NCBI GenBank assembly: GCA_003049485.1
Contig: PYST01000140.1
Coordinates: forward strand, 1 to 26,459
Direction of reading: 5' to 3'
DNA: 26,459 bases
Origin: Ophioceras dolichostomum
Lineage: Eukaryota; Ascomycota; Sordariomycetes; Magnaporthales; Ophioceraceae
In this document: positions 11,080-18,409 of the stretch, in pieces
Layout: each line of letters begins with the position of its first letter
How positions within the stretch are numbered: position 1 is the first letter of the stretch
The notes under the pieces: model-generated
What the model was told of the DNA's origin: nothing
The model's input: only the letters and a program-made list of their open reading frames with translations
The model's database searches: none
Program-made: the position numbers and the translations under genes

Positions 11080-12181
11080 CTAGTAGTGGCGAATAAACGA
11101 CCCCGACGTGCCGTGGTAACTCTGATACTCCGCCCTCTGCCTATAATACTCCGCCTCAGCCTCCAACCGTGCCTTTCTCATATCCCTCGCCCGGCCGTGC
11201 CGTCGGTCGCGGTCCTTCTTCACCTCCTCAGCGAGCGCCTGCTGATACTGGTTTTCCGGCTCGGCCGCGGCGGGGCCGTCACGAGCCCTCTGCTTCCCTT
11301 GCTTCCGCTTGTCGTCCCTGCTGCTGCCCCCCAGATTGACGATCGCCCGGGGCCCCAGCGCGGCCGTGACGGAGCTGGCCTTCCAGTGGGCGAGCTTGAG
11401 GACGTGCGTGCCAGACGACCCTGATAAGTGCTTCCACTTCTCACCCTTCTCGCCCTTCTCGCCCTTCTCGCCCTTCTCGCCCTTCTCGCCCTCTTCAACC
11501 TTTTCGCCCTCTTCGACCTTCTCGCCCTTCTTGCCCTTCTTGTCCTTCTCGGGGGCTTTGTAGCTGAGATAGCCGTGGTAGGTACATTCTTTGCTGTGGA
11601 ACCAGCGGTCGTCCTTTCTGTAGAGTAGGTAGGTAGGTAGGGGAGGGGGGTTAAGTTGACGGTGGTTAGCTAGGACCGCTACTGCGCGAAAGCGTCCTGG
11701 GCAGGTCCCTAAGGATTCTAGCCCGGAAGACTGAGTTGCCAGGCTAGTCTGCTGCTTACTTCCAGATCTTAACATAGATAGCCGTCGCGGTTTGCGGGAC
11801 GCGTTTGTCGACGTCCACCCTCTTGCGGATCTCATCAATGACATACGCCTTGTATGCCTTGTTTATCGGCCATAAATCCAGTAGGTCGTCGTCGACGAGT
11901 CTATTCTCGGACGGGTGGAATTCGACCTCGATCTCGTCCTTTGGAACGAGAGGGTGTACCCGCACTACTGCTGCCGCAGGCGCCGCGGATACACGAGCCT
12001 TGGTACTTTGGCTCGTGGTCGGGGCCCTAGAAGCAGTGGCGGTCTTGGTACTTTGGCTCGTTGACGATCTGGAGGGGCCTTTGACGCTCTGGTTTGTCGA
12101 GATCCTGGCAGGAGATGCTCCGCTAGCAGGAGTCTTCTTCTGGCCGGGAGCCCGAGCCGGAGGCTGAGGCTGCATAGACAT
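11080..12181 (-). CDS. Hypothetical protein with Gly-Glu-Lys repeat
   Basis: Not recognised. Model: exon 1 12181-11760, exon 2 11617-11080, intron of 142 bp with donor GTAAGC and acceptor CTACAG, 319 aa. The splice keeps one continuous frame across KIW-KKDDRWFH. Visible parts: residues 1-70 are Ser/Thr/Pro/Ala-rich and disordered, with the hexamer TSQSTK twice; residues 72-162 have globular composition (EVEFHPSENRLVDDDLLDLW, DDRWFHSKECTYHGYLSY); residues 169-201 are Gly-Glu-Lys triplets, collagen-like in periodicity; the C-terminal third is charged (KKDRDRRHGRARDMRKARLEAEAEYY), probably helical. No signal peptide or membrane helix. A 151-codon ORF is open antisense over exon 2 (10969-11424); the minus strand is preferred because both splice sites are good and frame is kept. 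Confidence 0.62.
11437..11535 (-). repeat. 9-bp coding minisatellite (GEK triplets)
   Basis: Tandem 9-mers reading GGC-GAG-AAG on the minus strand, with decayed Val-Glu-Glu and Lys-Lys variants toward the N-terminal side. The most homogeneous copies lie at 11443-11490. They encode residues 169-201 of the hypothetical protein. Confidence 0.9.
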
Positions 12182-13040
12182 CGGTATGTGTAGAGAAGCT
12201 GGGCTAAGTATGTAAGTGCGGCGCTCTGGGGAGCTTAGAAGATGCCAAGAGATCCAGCAAATGCTTGGATAAATCTGTCTAAACCTGTTATGGGCTCAAG
12301 AGACGAGGAAGTCTTTGGCACGTAGATATATCTGAGATGAGTTGACTCATGGCACGGCGGTTGTGGTAGCCGGAGCAGCTGAATGACTTGAGAGAGGCAA
12401 TGATTTAAGAGTATTCTGAGGCCAACGGTCTTCACCCCAGTTCCTGAGCCGATCAGGCTATCGAACCCTCCAAAGTCTGCCCCGTAGGATTGCGTCAGGT
12501 CAAGATATTGGACTGGCCGCTCAACATGGCCACAAGCCGAGATTAAAGCTAAACTTGGTAGAAGCCGAGTCAGGGCAACCAAATCTGTTGGACGAAGGAG
12601 GCAGAAAGGAGGAAACAGAAGCAAAGAACGACTGGAACAATGCGCTTTCGTTTTGAGTGATGAGCCGCGGGAAGAAGAATGAGGTGGCGGATCCACGACA
12701 TGCTCAAGATTGACCTCGAGAATGACCGAGATCAGGATGAGAGGATGTGGCCAGTCCAGAGCAGGAGACCATTTCTGTATGGGGTTTATATTTTGCCTTC
12801 TCGGGGATAGAACGAAACAAAAAAGCAGTGATGCTCGCCCAATAAAACTCCAATTCATCGTCCAAAGGGGATAACCCAGGTAGATGGAAAGCCGTCAACC
12901 CCTCCTTCGGTGCCCTGATGAGGTCCAGATCCAGATCCTTTTGGCCTGCACGTTTCGTCCTCGGCAAAACGTCGTCGTCGTCATCGTTCCGTTGTGACAG
13001 AGAGAAATTAAGAGACAGAGATAGAGAGAAACGATTCGCC
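12182..13040. other. Spacer upstream of hypothetical gene and downstream of rpl29
   Basis: Should hold the promoter of the hypothetical gene and the 3' UTR of rpl29. A 207-codon minus-strand ORF (12235-12858) is open here but has no recognisable domain and follows directly on rpl29; it is not accepted as a gene. Confidence 0.6.
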
Positions 13041-13570
13041 TCACGCCGTCTCCCGCTTGCCCTCCCTGAACTCCTTCTGTAGGATTGGAAAACACATGTT
13101 AGTCGGCTGGTCGTCCACGATGTATAAGCGCCTAGCGGTTCGAAAGCGCAGAAGTGCTGCGGGATAGTCAAGGTCTCACCAGAGCCTTAGCGGTGCCGTG
13201 CAGCGCATGCCTGTGGTTGCGGCGGAACTTGGGGTCGACGCCCTTCAGCGAGGGGTATCTTGAGGTCTTGGGCTTCTTGATACTGTACGAGGTTGAAGTC
13301 CAGTTCTCAGTTAGCAATCCGATCCGAGGGGCTCCGGTAGAGCGTATCCCGCCAATTCCGTTCGGTCTCGGTCCGGGCAGTCGATAACGTCGAACAGGCG
13401 CGCAAAGTCTCATTCAAAGACGTACCCATTGCGGTGAGCCTTCCGCTGCTGGTTGTGCTGAGACGAGTTCTTGGACTCTGTGGGAGACACGGACAGGTGA
13501 GCAAGACGAGCAATTTCGCTAGATGCGTCAAATATACGGAGGAGCAATCGGGTTTAAACATACTGGCCAT
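13041..13570 (-). CDS. rpl29: 60S ribosomal protein eL29
   Basis: Structural protein of the large cytosolic ribosomal subunit. Seen: four coding exons, 13570-13564 (7 nt: ATG GCC A), 13477-13426, 13282-13180 and 13076-13041, giving exactly 65 aa, the usual fungal length. Introns are 86, 143 and 103 bp with donors GTATGT, GTACGT and GTGAGA and CAG acceptors. The protein shows the hallmark blocks AKSKNSSQHNQQRKAHRNGI, KKPKTSRYPSLKG and RRNHRHALHGTAKAL, and ends KRETA. The start context CACAATGGCC is favourable. A TTAGGG telobox (minus strand, 13703-13708) lies about 135 bp upstream; telobox-binding factors control ribosomal protein genes in several ascomycetes, so this may be the promoter element. 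Identification is near certain. Confidence 0.97.
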
Positions 13571-13702
13571 TGTGACTGTGAGGTTCCGAGCTTCGCAGGG
13601 TGTCCGGAAGTTGATGAAGGTTGCAAAGTTCGCAGGATTGACGCTTTTTTGTTGGTTGGACGTGGGCCAGACCCTTTCTGTGGGCTTGGGAAATCGCCGA
13701 CG

Positions 13703-13708
13703 CCCTAA
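13703..13708 (-). promoter_or_regulatory. Telobox-like TTAGGG upstream of rpl29
   Basis: CCCTAA on the plus strand (TTAGGG on the coding strand) about 135 bp before the rpl29 ATG. Tbf1-type factors bind such sites at ribosomal protein promoters in some ascomycetes. One hexamer can occur by chance, so the assignment is tentative. Confidence 0.35.
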
Positions 13709-14221
13709 TGTGGCTTGAGCGTCTGCACCGCCTTATTCAGCCACATTTCTCTTCTGGCCAAGAGCTGGCTTCCCCCTAGTCATCGAAGTGACAGGGCAAC
13801 TTCATCCTCTCTCCTCTTCAGAGTATGTAGAAGCTTCAGTTTCGAGAGACAGAAGATTTCAAATTGGGCATAGCATAGTTTGCCACTTTATTGGCTCATG
13901 TCTAGTAATTTTATGCAAAGGCAAGCTCTCCTCCCATCTTGCTCTCCATTGCTGGAGATTCCAAGGACGGGCAAAATTCAATGTACATAGTTCCTCAGAT
14001 AGGGTGTCCAGGCTGCCAGGGTCGGAGCAACACCCCCAGCCCTTCGCCGCGTTATATCTCATCTCGCCGAGTTCTAACCGCCCGAGCCCTCGGTGGCTTG
14101 TTCTCCGGGTCTTCATCTATTCCGCTCCCGTCATGATTCACCAGGTTTTATATCCGATGGATTCAGCCGTAGTTTTGTCCCACGCTCAGTCCTCCGGCTG
14201 CACCTGGATACGATACCTCTC
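13709..14221. other. Spacer between rpl29 promoter and ant1 3' end
   Basis: No gene supported. It should include the distal rpl29 promoter and the ant1 3' UTR. Short ORFs on both strands overlap one another and show no known domain. Confidence 0.6.
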
Positions 14222-15560
14222 TCACATCACACGCGGGGAGACCTTGCTCCCGGCGGCAGCACTGCTGGCCGACGCAGCCAACTGCGCGGCCCTACTGAGC
14301 TGCTCGGCTCTAATCTTCCGGATGTACCTCAAGAACAGAACGAACATGAGTTCCATCCTATCGTGGCCCAGACAAGGTAGAGGTTAGCACATTGGTTCGG
14401 GAGGCACCGAAAAAAACACATCAAAGTCGGAAGAGTTTGCTGAACTCACCGTTCTTTTGTCATCATGAGGATCCCCTGAACTATGAAGCCCTTCAGGAGC
14501 TGTGGGCCGATCCCCTTGAAGAGCCCGAGCGGGCCGTCGTTCTCAATGATGAACCGCATCACCTCAACGAAGCTCTTAAACGGCTTGCCGTTTCTGACAG
14601 CCGGCGGCTTCGACTGCAAGCCAACCTTGGCCACGATAAGCGGCTGAGTCGCAATCGTAGCGAGCGACTTGGACAGAGCGCCGAGCACTGTTTGCGTGCG
14701 TAATGTCAGAAAGAATCACCTATCTTATGTCATGGCAGGCTTATAAAGATGCGAAAAATACTTACCAAAGGCCTCCCATGGCCTGAGGCTAGACTTCCCC
14801 GGGAACAACAGCGGCTTCAGCCTCTCGTAGGCGCCATACGTAATGGCGGGGTTGACCACAAGGACCAAGCTCGCCTTGAGGCCTCTCCACAGCCCAAACA
14901 CGCCATCCTCGCTCTCGATGACCTCCCGCGCCGTGTCCAACAGCCCCTTATGTTGGCCCTTGCCCTGGGTCTGCTGCCTCGTCGTCACGACGGCGACGGG
15001 GATCGTGCACAGCTGCGCCACCGCGCCCGCGACCGCTCCGAGGGACAGCTCCACAGGCGTGGACGGCGAGGCGGCCGACGCACCGCCGGCGACGGACCGC
15101 AGATACAGCGCCCGCACGACCGAGTACCAGTAGAAATACGCGAAGTTGGTGGACGCGACGCCGAGCAGGGCCCCGTTCATCCCCGCGTACAGGCCCGCGA
15201 TCCCGTCGTCCGCCGTGATCTTGGCGATGGCGTCCCATGTCGACGTGTAGTGCGGTTCGCTGGCGGCGGCTGGGCCGGCGGCGTCTTCGTCTTTGCTGCC
15301 CCTGGCCTTCGGTGTGACCTGTACTTGCAGCCGTGTCTTGACTCTAGAGCCATGGACAAACGCATTTTTGGTCAGTCGCTGTCGTGGCCCCTGTACAAAG
15401 GGGAGAGGAAAAAAGAGAGGCGGGTGCGGGCGATTCGGAAGCATGTCGAAACTCACATATCGAGAGGGTACACCAATGCGTTGGCAAGAACCGCACCAGT
15501 CGCACCGGCAGTTGCACGGCCCCACGCCCCGATGGGCGGAGCTTTCGCCTGTCCGGACAT
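14222..15560 (-). CDS. ant1: Peroxisomal adenine nucleotide carrier, Ant1/PMP47 type
   Basis: Family role: mitochondrial-carrier-family protein of the peroxisomal membrane that exchanges cytosolic ATP for peroxisomal AMP, supporting acyl-CoA activation and beta-oxidation. Model: exons 15560-15457, 15343-14766, 14687-14450 and 14357-14222, 351 aa; introns 113, 78 and 92 bp, donors GTGAGT, GTAAGT and GTGAGT, the last with a GCTAAC branch. Three carrier repeats are visible: YPLDIVKTRLQ (residues 31-41), a degenerate IPVAVVTTRQQ (149-159) and TQPLIVAKVGLQ (241-252). Only the first keeps the canonical acidic residue of Px[DE]xx[KR]; the second and third variants fit the Ant1/PMP47 subgroup rather than mitochondrial ADP/ATP carriers. 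The C-terminal exon supplies the helical tail MELMFVLFLRYIRKIRAEQL; without it the ORF would stop at a TGA formed by the donor (GTGAGT). The leader is long and CT-rich. Confidence 0.94.
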
Positions 15561-16085
15561 TGCGAGAGTATTCCTTCCGGGGTTCTAGGTAGGGGTTCAG
15601 ATCCGGTTTTCCTCCCACACGCTCTCTATCTCTCTCTCCGCGCCGTGGGTCGTGTGATTTGTGTCTCTCGACTCCAATGTCTCACACGGCTCGGGCCCAC
15701 GAGACTCGCAGTGAGGCACAAGCACACAAAAGATGGAAGAAAAAAGAGAGCAGAGGTGCGGAGACTAGTTATGTGCGGGCGAGCGGGCGGACAGCCGCGA
15801 CGACGGCAACGGGGAAAAGAGGGTCTCGTGGTCCGGTTGAAGCGATTTTACCGAAGCATGTGAGCCAAGGGGGGGTCGATCAGTCAGTCAGTCGGTCCCG
15901 TCACCGGCACAGAGACAAAGCGAGTTACGAACGAGCCTTGTCAGGTTCCAATTGACGCTGTGGACGACGACGACGACGATGAGGGGGAAGGAAAGGAGAA
16001 GAGGGGAAGGAGATATTTATTTTCTGAATTCGTATCTAAAATCATGGCGGGCTGCGACGTTAAACTATGGAATGGTGGTGCTTGA

Positions 16086-16481
16086 CTAGCGATTCCGTGG
16101 TGTGTTTGTGGTAGCCGGTGCCATCCCGAACCTCGGTTTTTGGCTGCTTCCATCTGACCCGCCAGACCGAGATGCAGCACCAGCGCCCGTCCGGGGGTTC
16201 GGAGTGCCTATGCCCGGCAGTTGGGGGGACATCGTGGCAATAATGACACGCAGGATTTCAATGGAATAATTGGAGACGTTATGCTTAAGTGCACGATTGC
16301 TTTTAAAACGGTATCCAGGAGAGAATATTGAATTATTGGGAAAAGGACGGTGTTGAAAAGAAGTTCGAGAACCATCCACTATCTTATCAATTCTGATCCA
16401 ATGCGATCGCATTGATGCGATGTCATCATGTATGTACTTTCCCTGATCAGGGACGCCACACCTGTCCCCCGCCCCGGCCAT
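16086..16481 (-). CDS. Weak candidate small ORF
   Basis: Not recognised. A 131-codon ORF from ATG 16481; an internal ATG at 16232 in better context (ACG before ATG) would give 48 aa rich in Pro, Gly, Ser, Thr and Arg, starting MSPQLPGIGTPNPRTG. Supporting points: a minus-strand AATAAA 65 nt beyond the stop and a CRE about 76 bp before the first ATG. Against: no domain, the first half has AT-rich noncoding-like composition, and the plus strand is also open. It could equally be a leader ORF of ant1 or chance. Confidence 0.2.
   Translation of the reverse strand: MAGAGDRCGVPDQGKYIHDDIASMRSHWIRIDKIVDGSRTSFQHRPFPNNSIFSPGYRFKSNRALKHNVSNYSIEILRVIIATMSPQLPGIGTPNPRTGAGAASRSGGSDGSSQKPRFGMAPATTNTPRNR
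16399..16414. promoter_or_regulatory. Perfect 16-bp palindrome
   Basis: CAATGCGATCGCATTG reads the same on both strands, and half of it (ATGCGAT) recurs at about 16415-16421. It could bind a dimeric regulator. Position: divergent spacer between ant1 and the DUF2985 gene. Confidence 0.4.
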
Positions 16482-16556
16482 CCCGTGTGCGTGTGTGTGC
16501 GTCGTCGCTCAATATGCGCTTCGCCTCCGACCTGCCCAAAAATGCCGGCGGAGATT

Positions 16557-16564
16557 TGACGTCA
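16557..16564. promoter_or_regulatory. CRE (TGACGTCA)
   Basis: Full palindromic ATF/CREB-type bZIP site in the divergent spacer, about 800 bp upstream of the DUF2985 start and 1 kb upstream of ant1. It is also just upstream of the weak ORF at 16086-16481. Confidence 0.4.
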
Positions 16565-16593
16565 GGAGGCTTTGTCTGTGTTTGCAGGGAGAA

Positions 16594-17047
16594 TCACGAG
16601 GAGCAATGCTGGCTGACCATAAGAACCAGCAGCACAGAACGATTCATTGAGTTTAGACAACCACGGATTTCATCTGTTCGCCTTTCCTCTGGCTTTCTCA
16701 ACTGCTTGTTTGCTTCTCCTACAAGAGAGTTGAGACTTTGAGAGAGATCCTCGTGGTCTGGTCTTTCGGCGCTAGGAGTTCTAGATTTGGAGATTTTGCG
16801 TGCGTGCCCTGTCGCAGTCAAGAACCACTGAAGTTAATACCTTGAAACCTTGACGGACCAACCGCTCCGCCAACGCGGCCCTGTTAGGCCCCCATACCTT
16901 GGACAGACACCACCGCCGCAAACTTCTGCAGACTGGAGTCTCGGCGGCCAGAGACACCTCCTCTCCATCTCGTCGCAATTCGGTGCCTTCGCCGCGCCCG
17001 AAAACGCCGCCCCATGTACTTTTTTTTGTTCGTCTCCCGAACTGCAT
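16594..17047 (-). CDS. Weak candidate two-exon ORF
   Basis: Not recognised. ATG at 17047; exon 17047-16898, a 70-bp intron (donor GTATGG, ATTAAC branch, CTTCAG acceptor) and exon 16827-16594 give 127 aa in one frame. Exon 2 is rich in Glu, Lys, Arg, Ser and Leu (EDLSQSLNSLVGEANKQLRK), which looks more protein-like than its surroundings. Alternative acceptors (for example TCTCTTGTAG at about 16723) give other products, and a plus-strand ORF overlaps. Transcript evidence is required. Confidence 0.18.
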
Positions 17048-17360
17048 TAGAAAACTCCTGCTGCACCCCGTTCCTTTATACTTTGATTTAGTTTTCTTGT
17101 TTCTTACTTTATCACGTTTTAATTGAGAATAACGTCTGCGACATCTCCAATTCGAAGAACTTTCAGAAGGAGAAATGCGATTAGCATAGTCGATTCCTTG
17201 GCCTGCCCTTGTTTTTTCTTTGTAACCACCACTTAGCTGCCCACTGCCCACTTCCTCTCTGTCTTGCTTCCGCTCGAACTTCCCCGGGCTGGGTCACAGA
17301 TTCTCCGCCTTTTTACCTCCTCCTCCTACCTTACCTTACTGAGGGCTCCTCCCCCGAATC

Positions 17361-18335
17361 ATGCAAACACCACCACCGGCACCACCGCCGGATTACACGG
17401 GGCCGACGGTCGACCGCGATAATCACCCCATCGCCCCAGAGGACCTGCACCTCACGGAGCCGTTCGAGAATGGCTACCACTTCCCGCCCAAGTACCCGTT
17501 CAAGACGGCCTGCAAGCACGCCTGGGACGCGTCCTGGAAGTTCGTCACCACGTGGCAGGGGTTCCTCATCACGCTCTACGGCCTCAACGTCGTCGCCTGG
17601 GGTGGCATGATCTTCCTGCTGCTCTGCAACGCCAGTCCCGCCATGTGCATCCCGGACTGCGACAACAAGGACACCTCGCCCCGCCAGATCTGGATCGAGA
17701 TCGACTCGCAGGTCCTCAACGCCCTCTTCACCGTCACGGGCTTCGGGCTCGCTCCCTGGCGCTTCCGCGACCTGTACTGGCTGATGCGGTACCGCATCAA
17801 GGGCGAGCACGAAGGGCTCCAGCGCCTGGCGGGGATCCACAGGAGCTGGTTCCGCCTCCCAGGCTCGACCATGCTGCCGCCCGACGTCGGGCCGGACAAC
17901 ATCCCCGCCGACGCGCCCCGCGAGGCCATCCCGATCCCGGAGGACAAGATACCCAACGCCCCGCCCAGCGGCACGCGAGCGCCTCCCACGCCGCTCAAGA
18001 AGCTCGACTGGGCCATCTGGCTCTTCGTGGCCAACACGGTCCTGCAGGTCGGCCTGAGCGGCATCATGTGGGGGCTGACGAGGTACACGCGGCCCTCGGC
18101 CGCGACGGGCGTGCTCGTCGCCGCGGGCATGGTGACGGCCGCGGTCGCGGGCCAGATCATGGGTGCCGAGGGCAGCGCGGTCAAGAAGGTCGAGGGCGTC
18201 GTCCTGACGGCCGAGGACGTCGAGACCCTGAAGAGGGACAAGGAGAGGGGCGTCCTGCATTACAACAATAAGCAGGACAAGAAGCCCAAGGAGAAGAAGG
18301 AGCGGGTTAAGGAGAGCGACAAGTCTTCGGCATAA
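17361..18335 (+). CDS. DUF2985-family multi-pass membrane protein
   Basis: Intronless, 324 aa, starting at the first ATG after a CT-rich leader. Seen: a Pro-rich cytosolic-looking N-terminus (1-45); a hydrophobic segment at about 66-89 (FLITLYGLNVVAWGGMIFLL); then WIEIDSQVLNALFTVTGFGL, PWRFRDLYWLMRY (about 111-144), characteristic of the fungal DUF2985 family; a Pro-rich linker (170-212); two more hydrophobic segments at about 217-238 and 246-267; and a Lys/Glu-rich tail (285-324). Family knowledge: DUF2985 proteins are fungal membrane proteins without an established function. Inference: a four-segment integral membrane protein with both tails on the same side. High GC at third positions opens a 375-codon antisense frame, which is a shadow. 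Membrane location is well supported; biochemical role unknown. Confidence 0.88.
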   Translation: MQTPPPAPPPDYTGPTVDRDNHPIAPEDLHLTEPFENGYHFPPKYPFKTACKHAWDASWKFVTTWQGFLITLYGLNVVAWGGMIFLLLCNASPAMCIPDCDNKDTSPRQIWIEIDSQVLNALFTVTGFGLAPWRFRDLYWLMRYRIKGEHEGLQRLAGIHRSWFRLPGSTMLPPDVGPDNIPADAPREAIPIPEDKIPNAPPSGTRAPPTPLKKLDWAIWLFVANTVLQVGLSGIMWGLTRYTRPSAATGVLVAAGMVTAAVAGQIMGAEGSAVKKVEGVVLTAEDVETLKRDKERGVLHYNNKQDKKPKEKKERVKESDKSSA

Positions 18336-18401
18336 AACCGGATCGGATCGGACCGGACCGGGTTGGACCTGAGGGACACAACATGCCCGGGGGAAGAACA
18401 C

Positions 18402-18409
18402 TGTACATA
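18402..18409 (+). promoter_or_regulatory. Puf3-type element in 3' flank
   Basis: TGTACATA matches UGUANAUA, the Puf3-class RNA site, 67 nt after the stop codon of the DUF2985 gene on the same strand. In yeasts and filamentous fungi such 3' UTR sites are enriched in mRNAs for mitochondrial proteins. A single 8-mer may be chance. Confidence 0.35.

Larger units (their letters stand above)
15561..17360. other. Divergent promoter region of ant1 and DUF2985 gene
   Basis: About 1.8 kb. The ant1 side has a CT-rich leader and, on the minus strand, a CT tract ending in CAG at 15958 that could be a 5' UTR intron acceptor. The middle has a minus-strand AATAAA (16016-16021), two weak minus-strand ORFs (16086-16481 and a spliced 17047-16594), a 16-bp palindrome (16399-16414) and a CRE (16557-16564). 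The right end is CT-rich leader DNA of the DUF2985 gene. Confidence 0.6.

Noticed and set aside
10969..11424. 151-codon plus-strand ORF antisense to the GEK-repeat gene
   Set aside because: Leu/Pro/Arg-rich shadow; the minus strand has consistent splice sites and frame. Transcription from the E-box pair could still reopen it.
12235..12858. 207-codon minus-strand ORF downstream of rpl29
   Set aside because: No domain, no coding-like composition, lies in the 3' flank of rpl29.
14749..15588. 279-codon plus-strand ORF over ant1
   Set aside because: Shadow of the real carrier gene; it crosses the introns of ant1 and has no domain.
16840..16895. tRNA-like A-box on the minus strand (TGGCGGAGCGGTTGGT) with a CAA-containing loop
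   Set aside because: No B-box (GGTTCGANTCC) and no matching 3' acceptor stem within 100 nt; cloverleaf cannot be closed.
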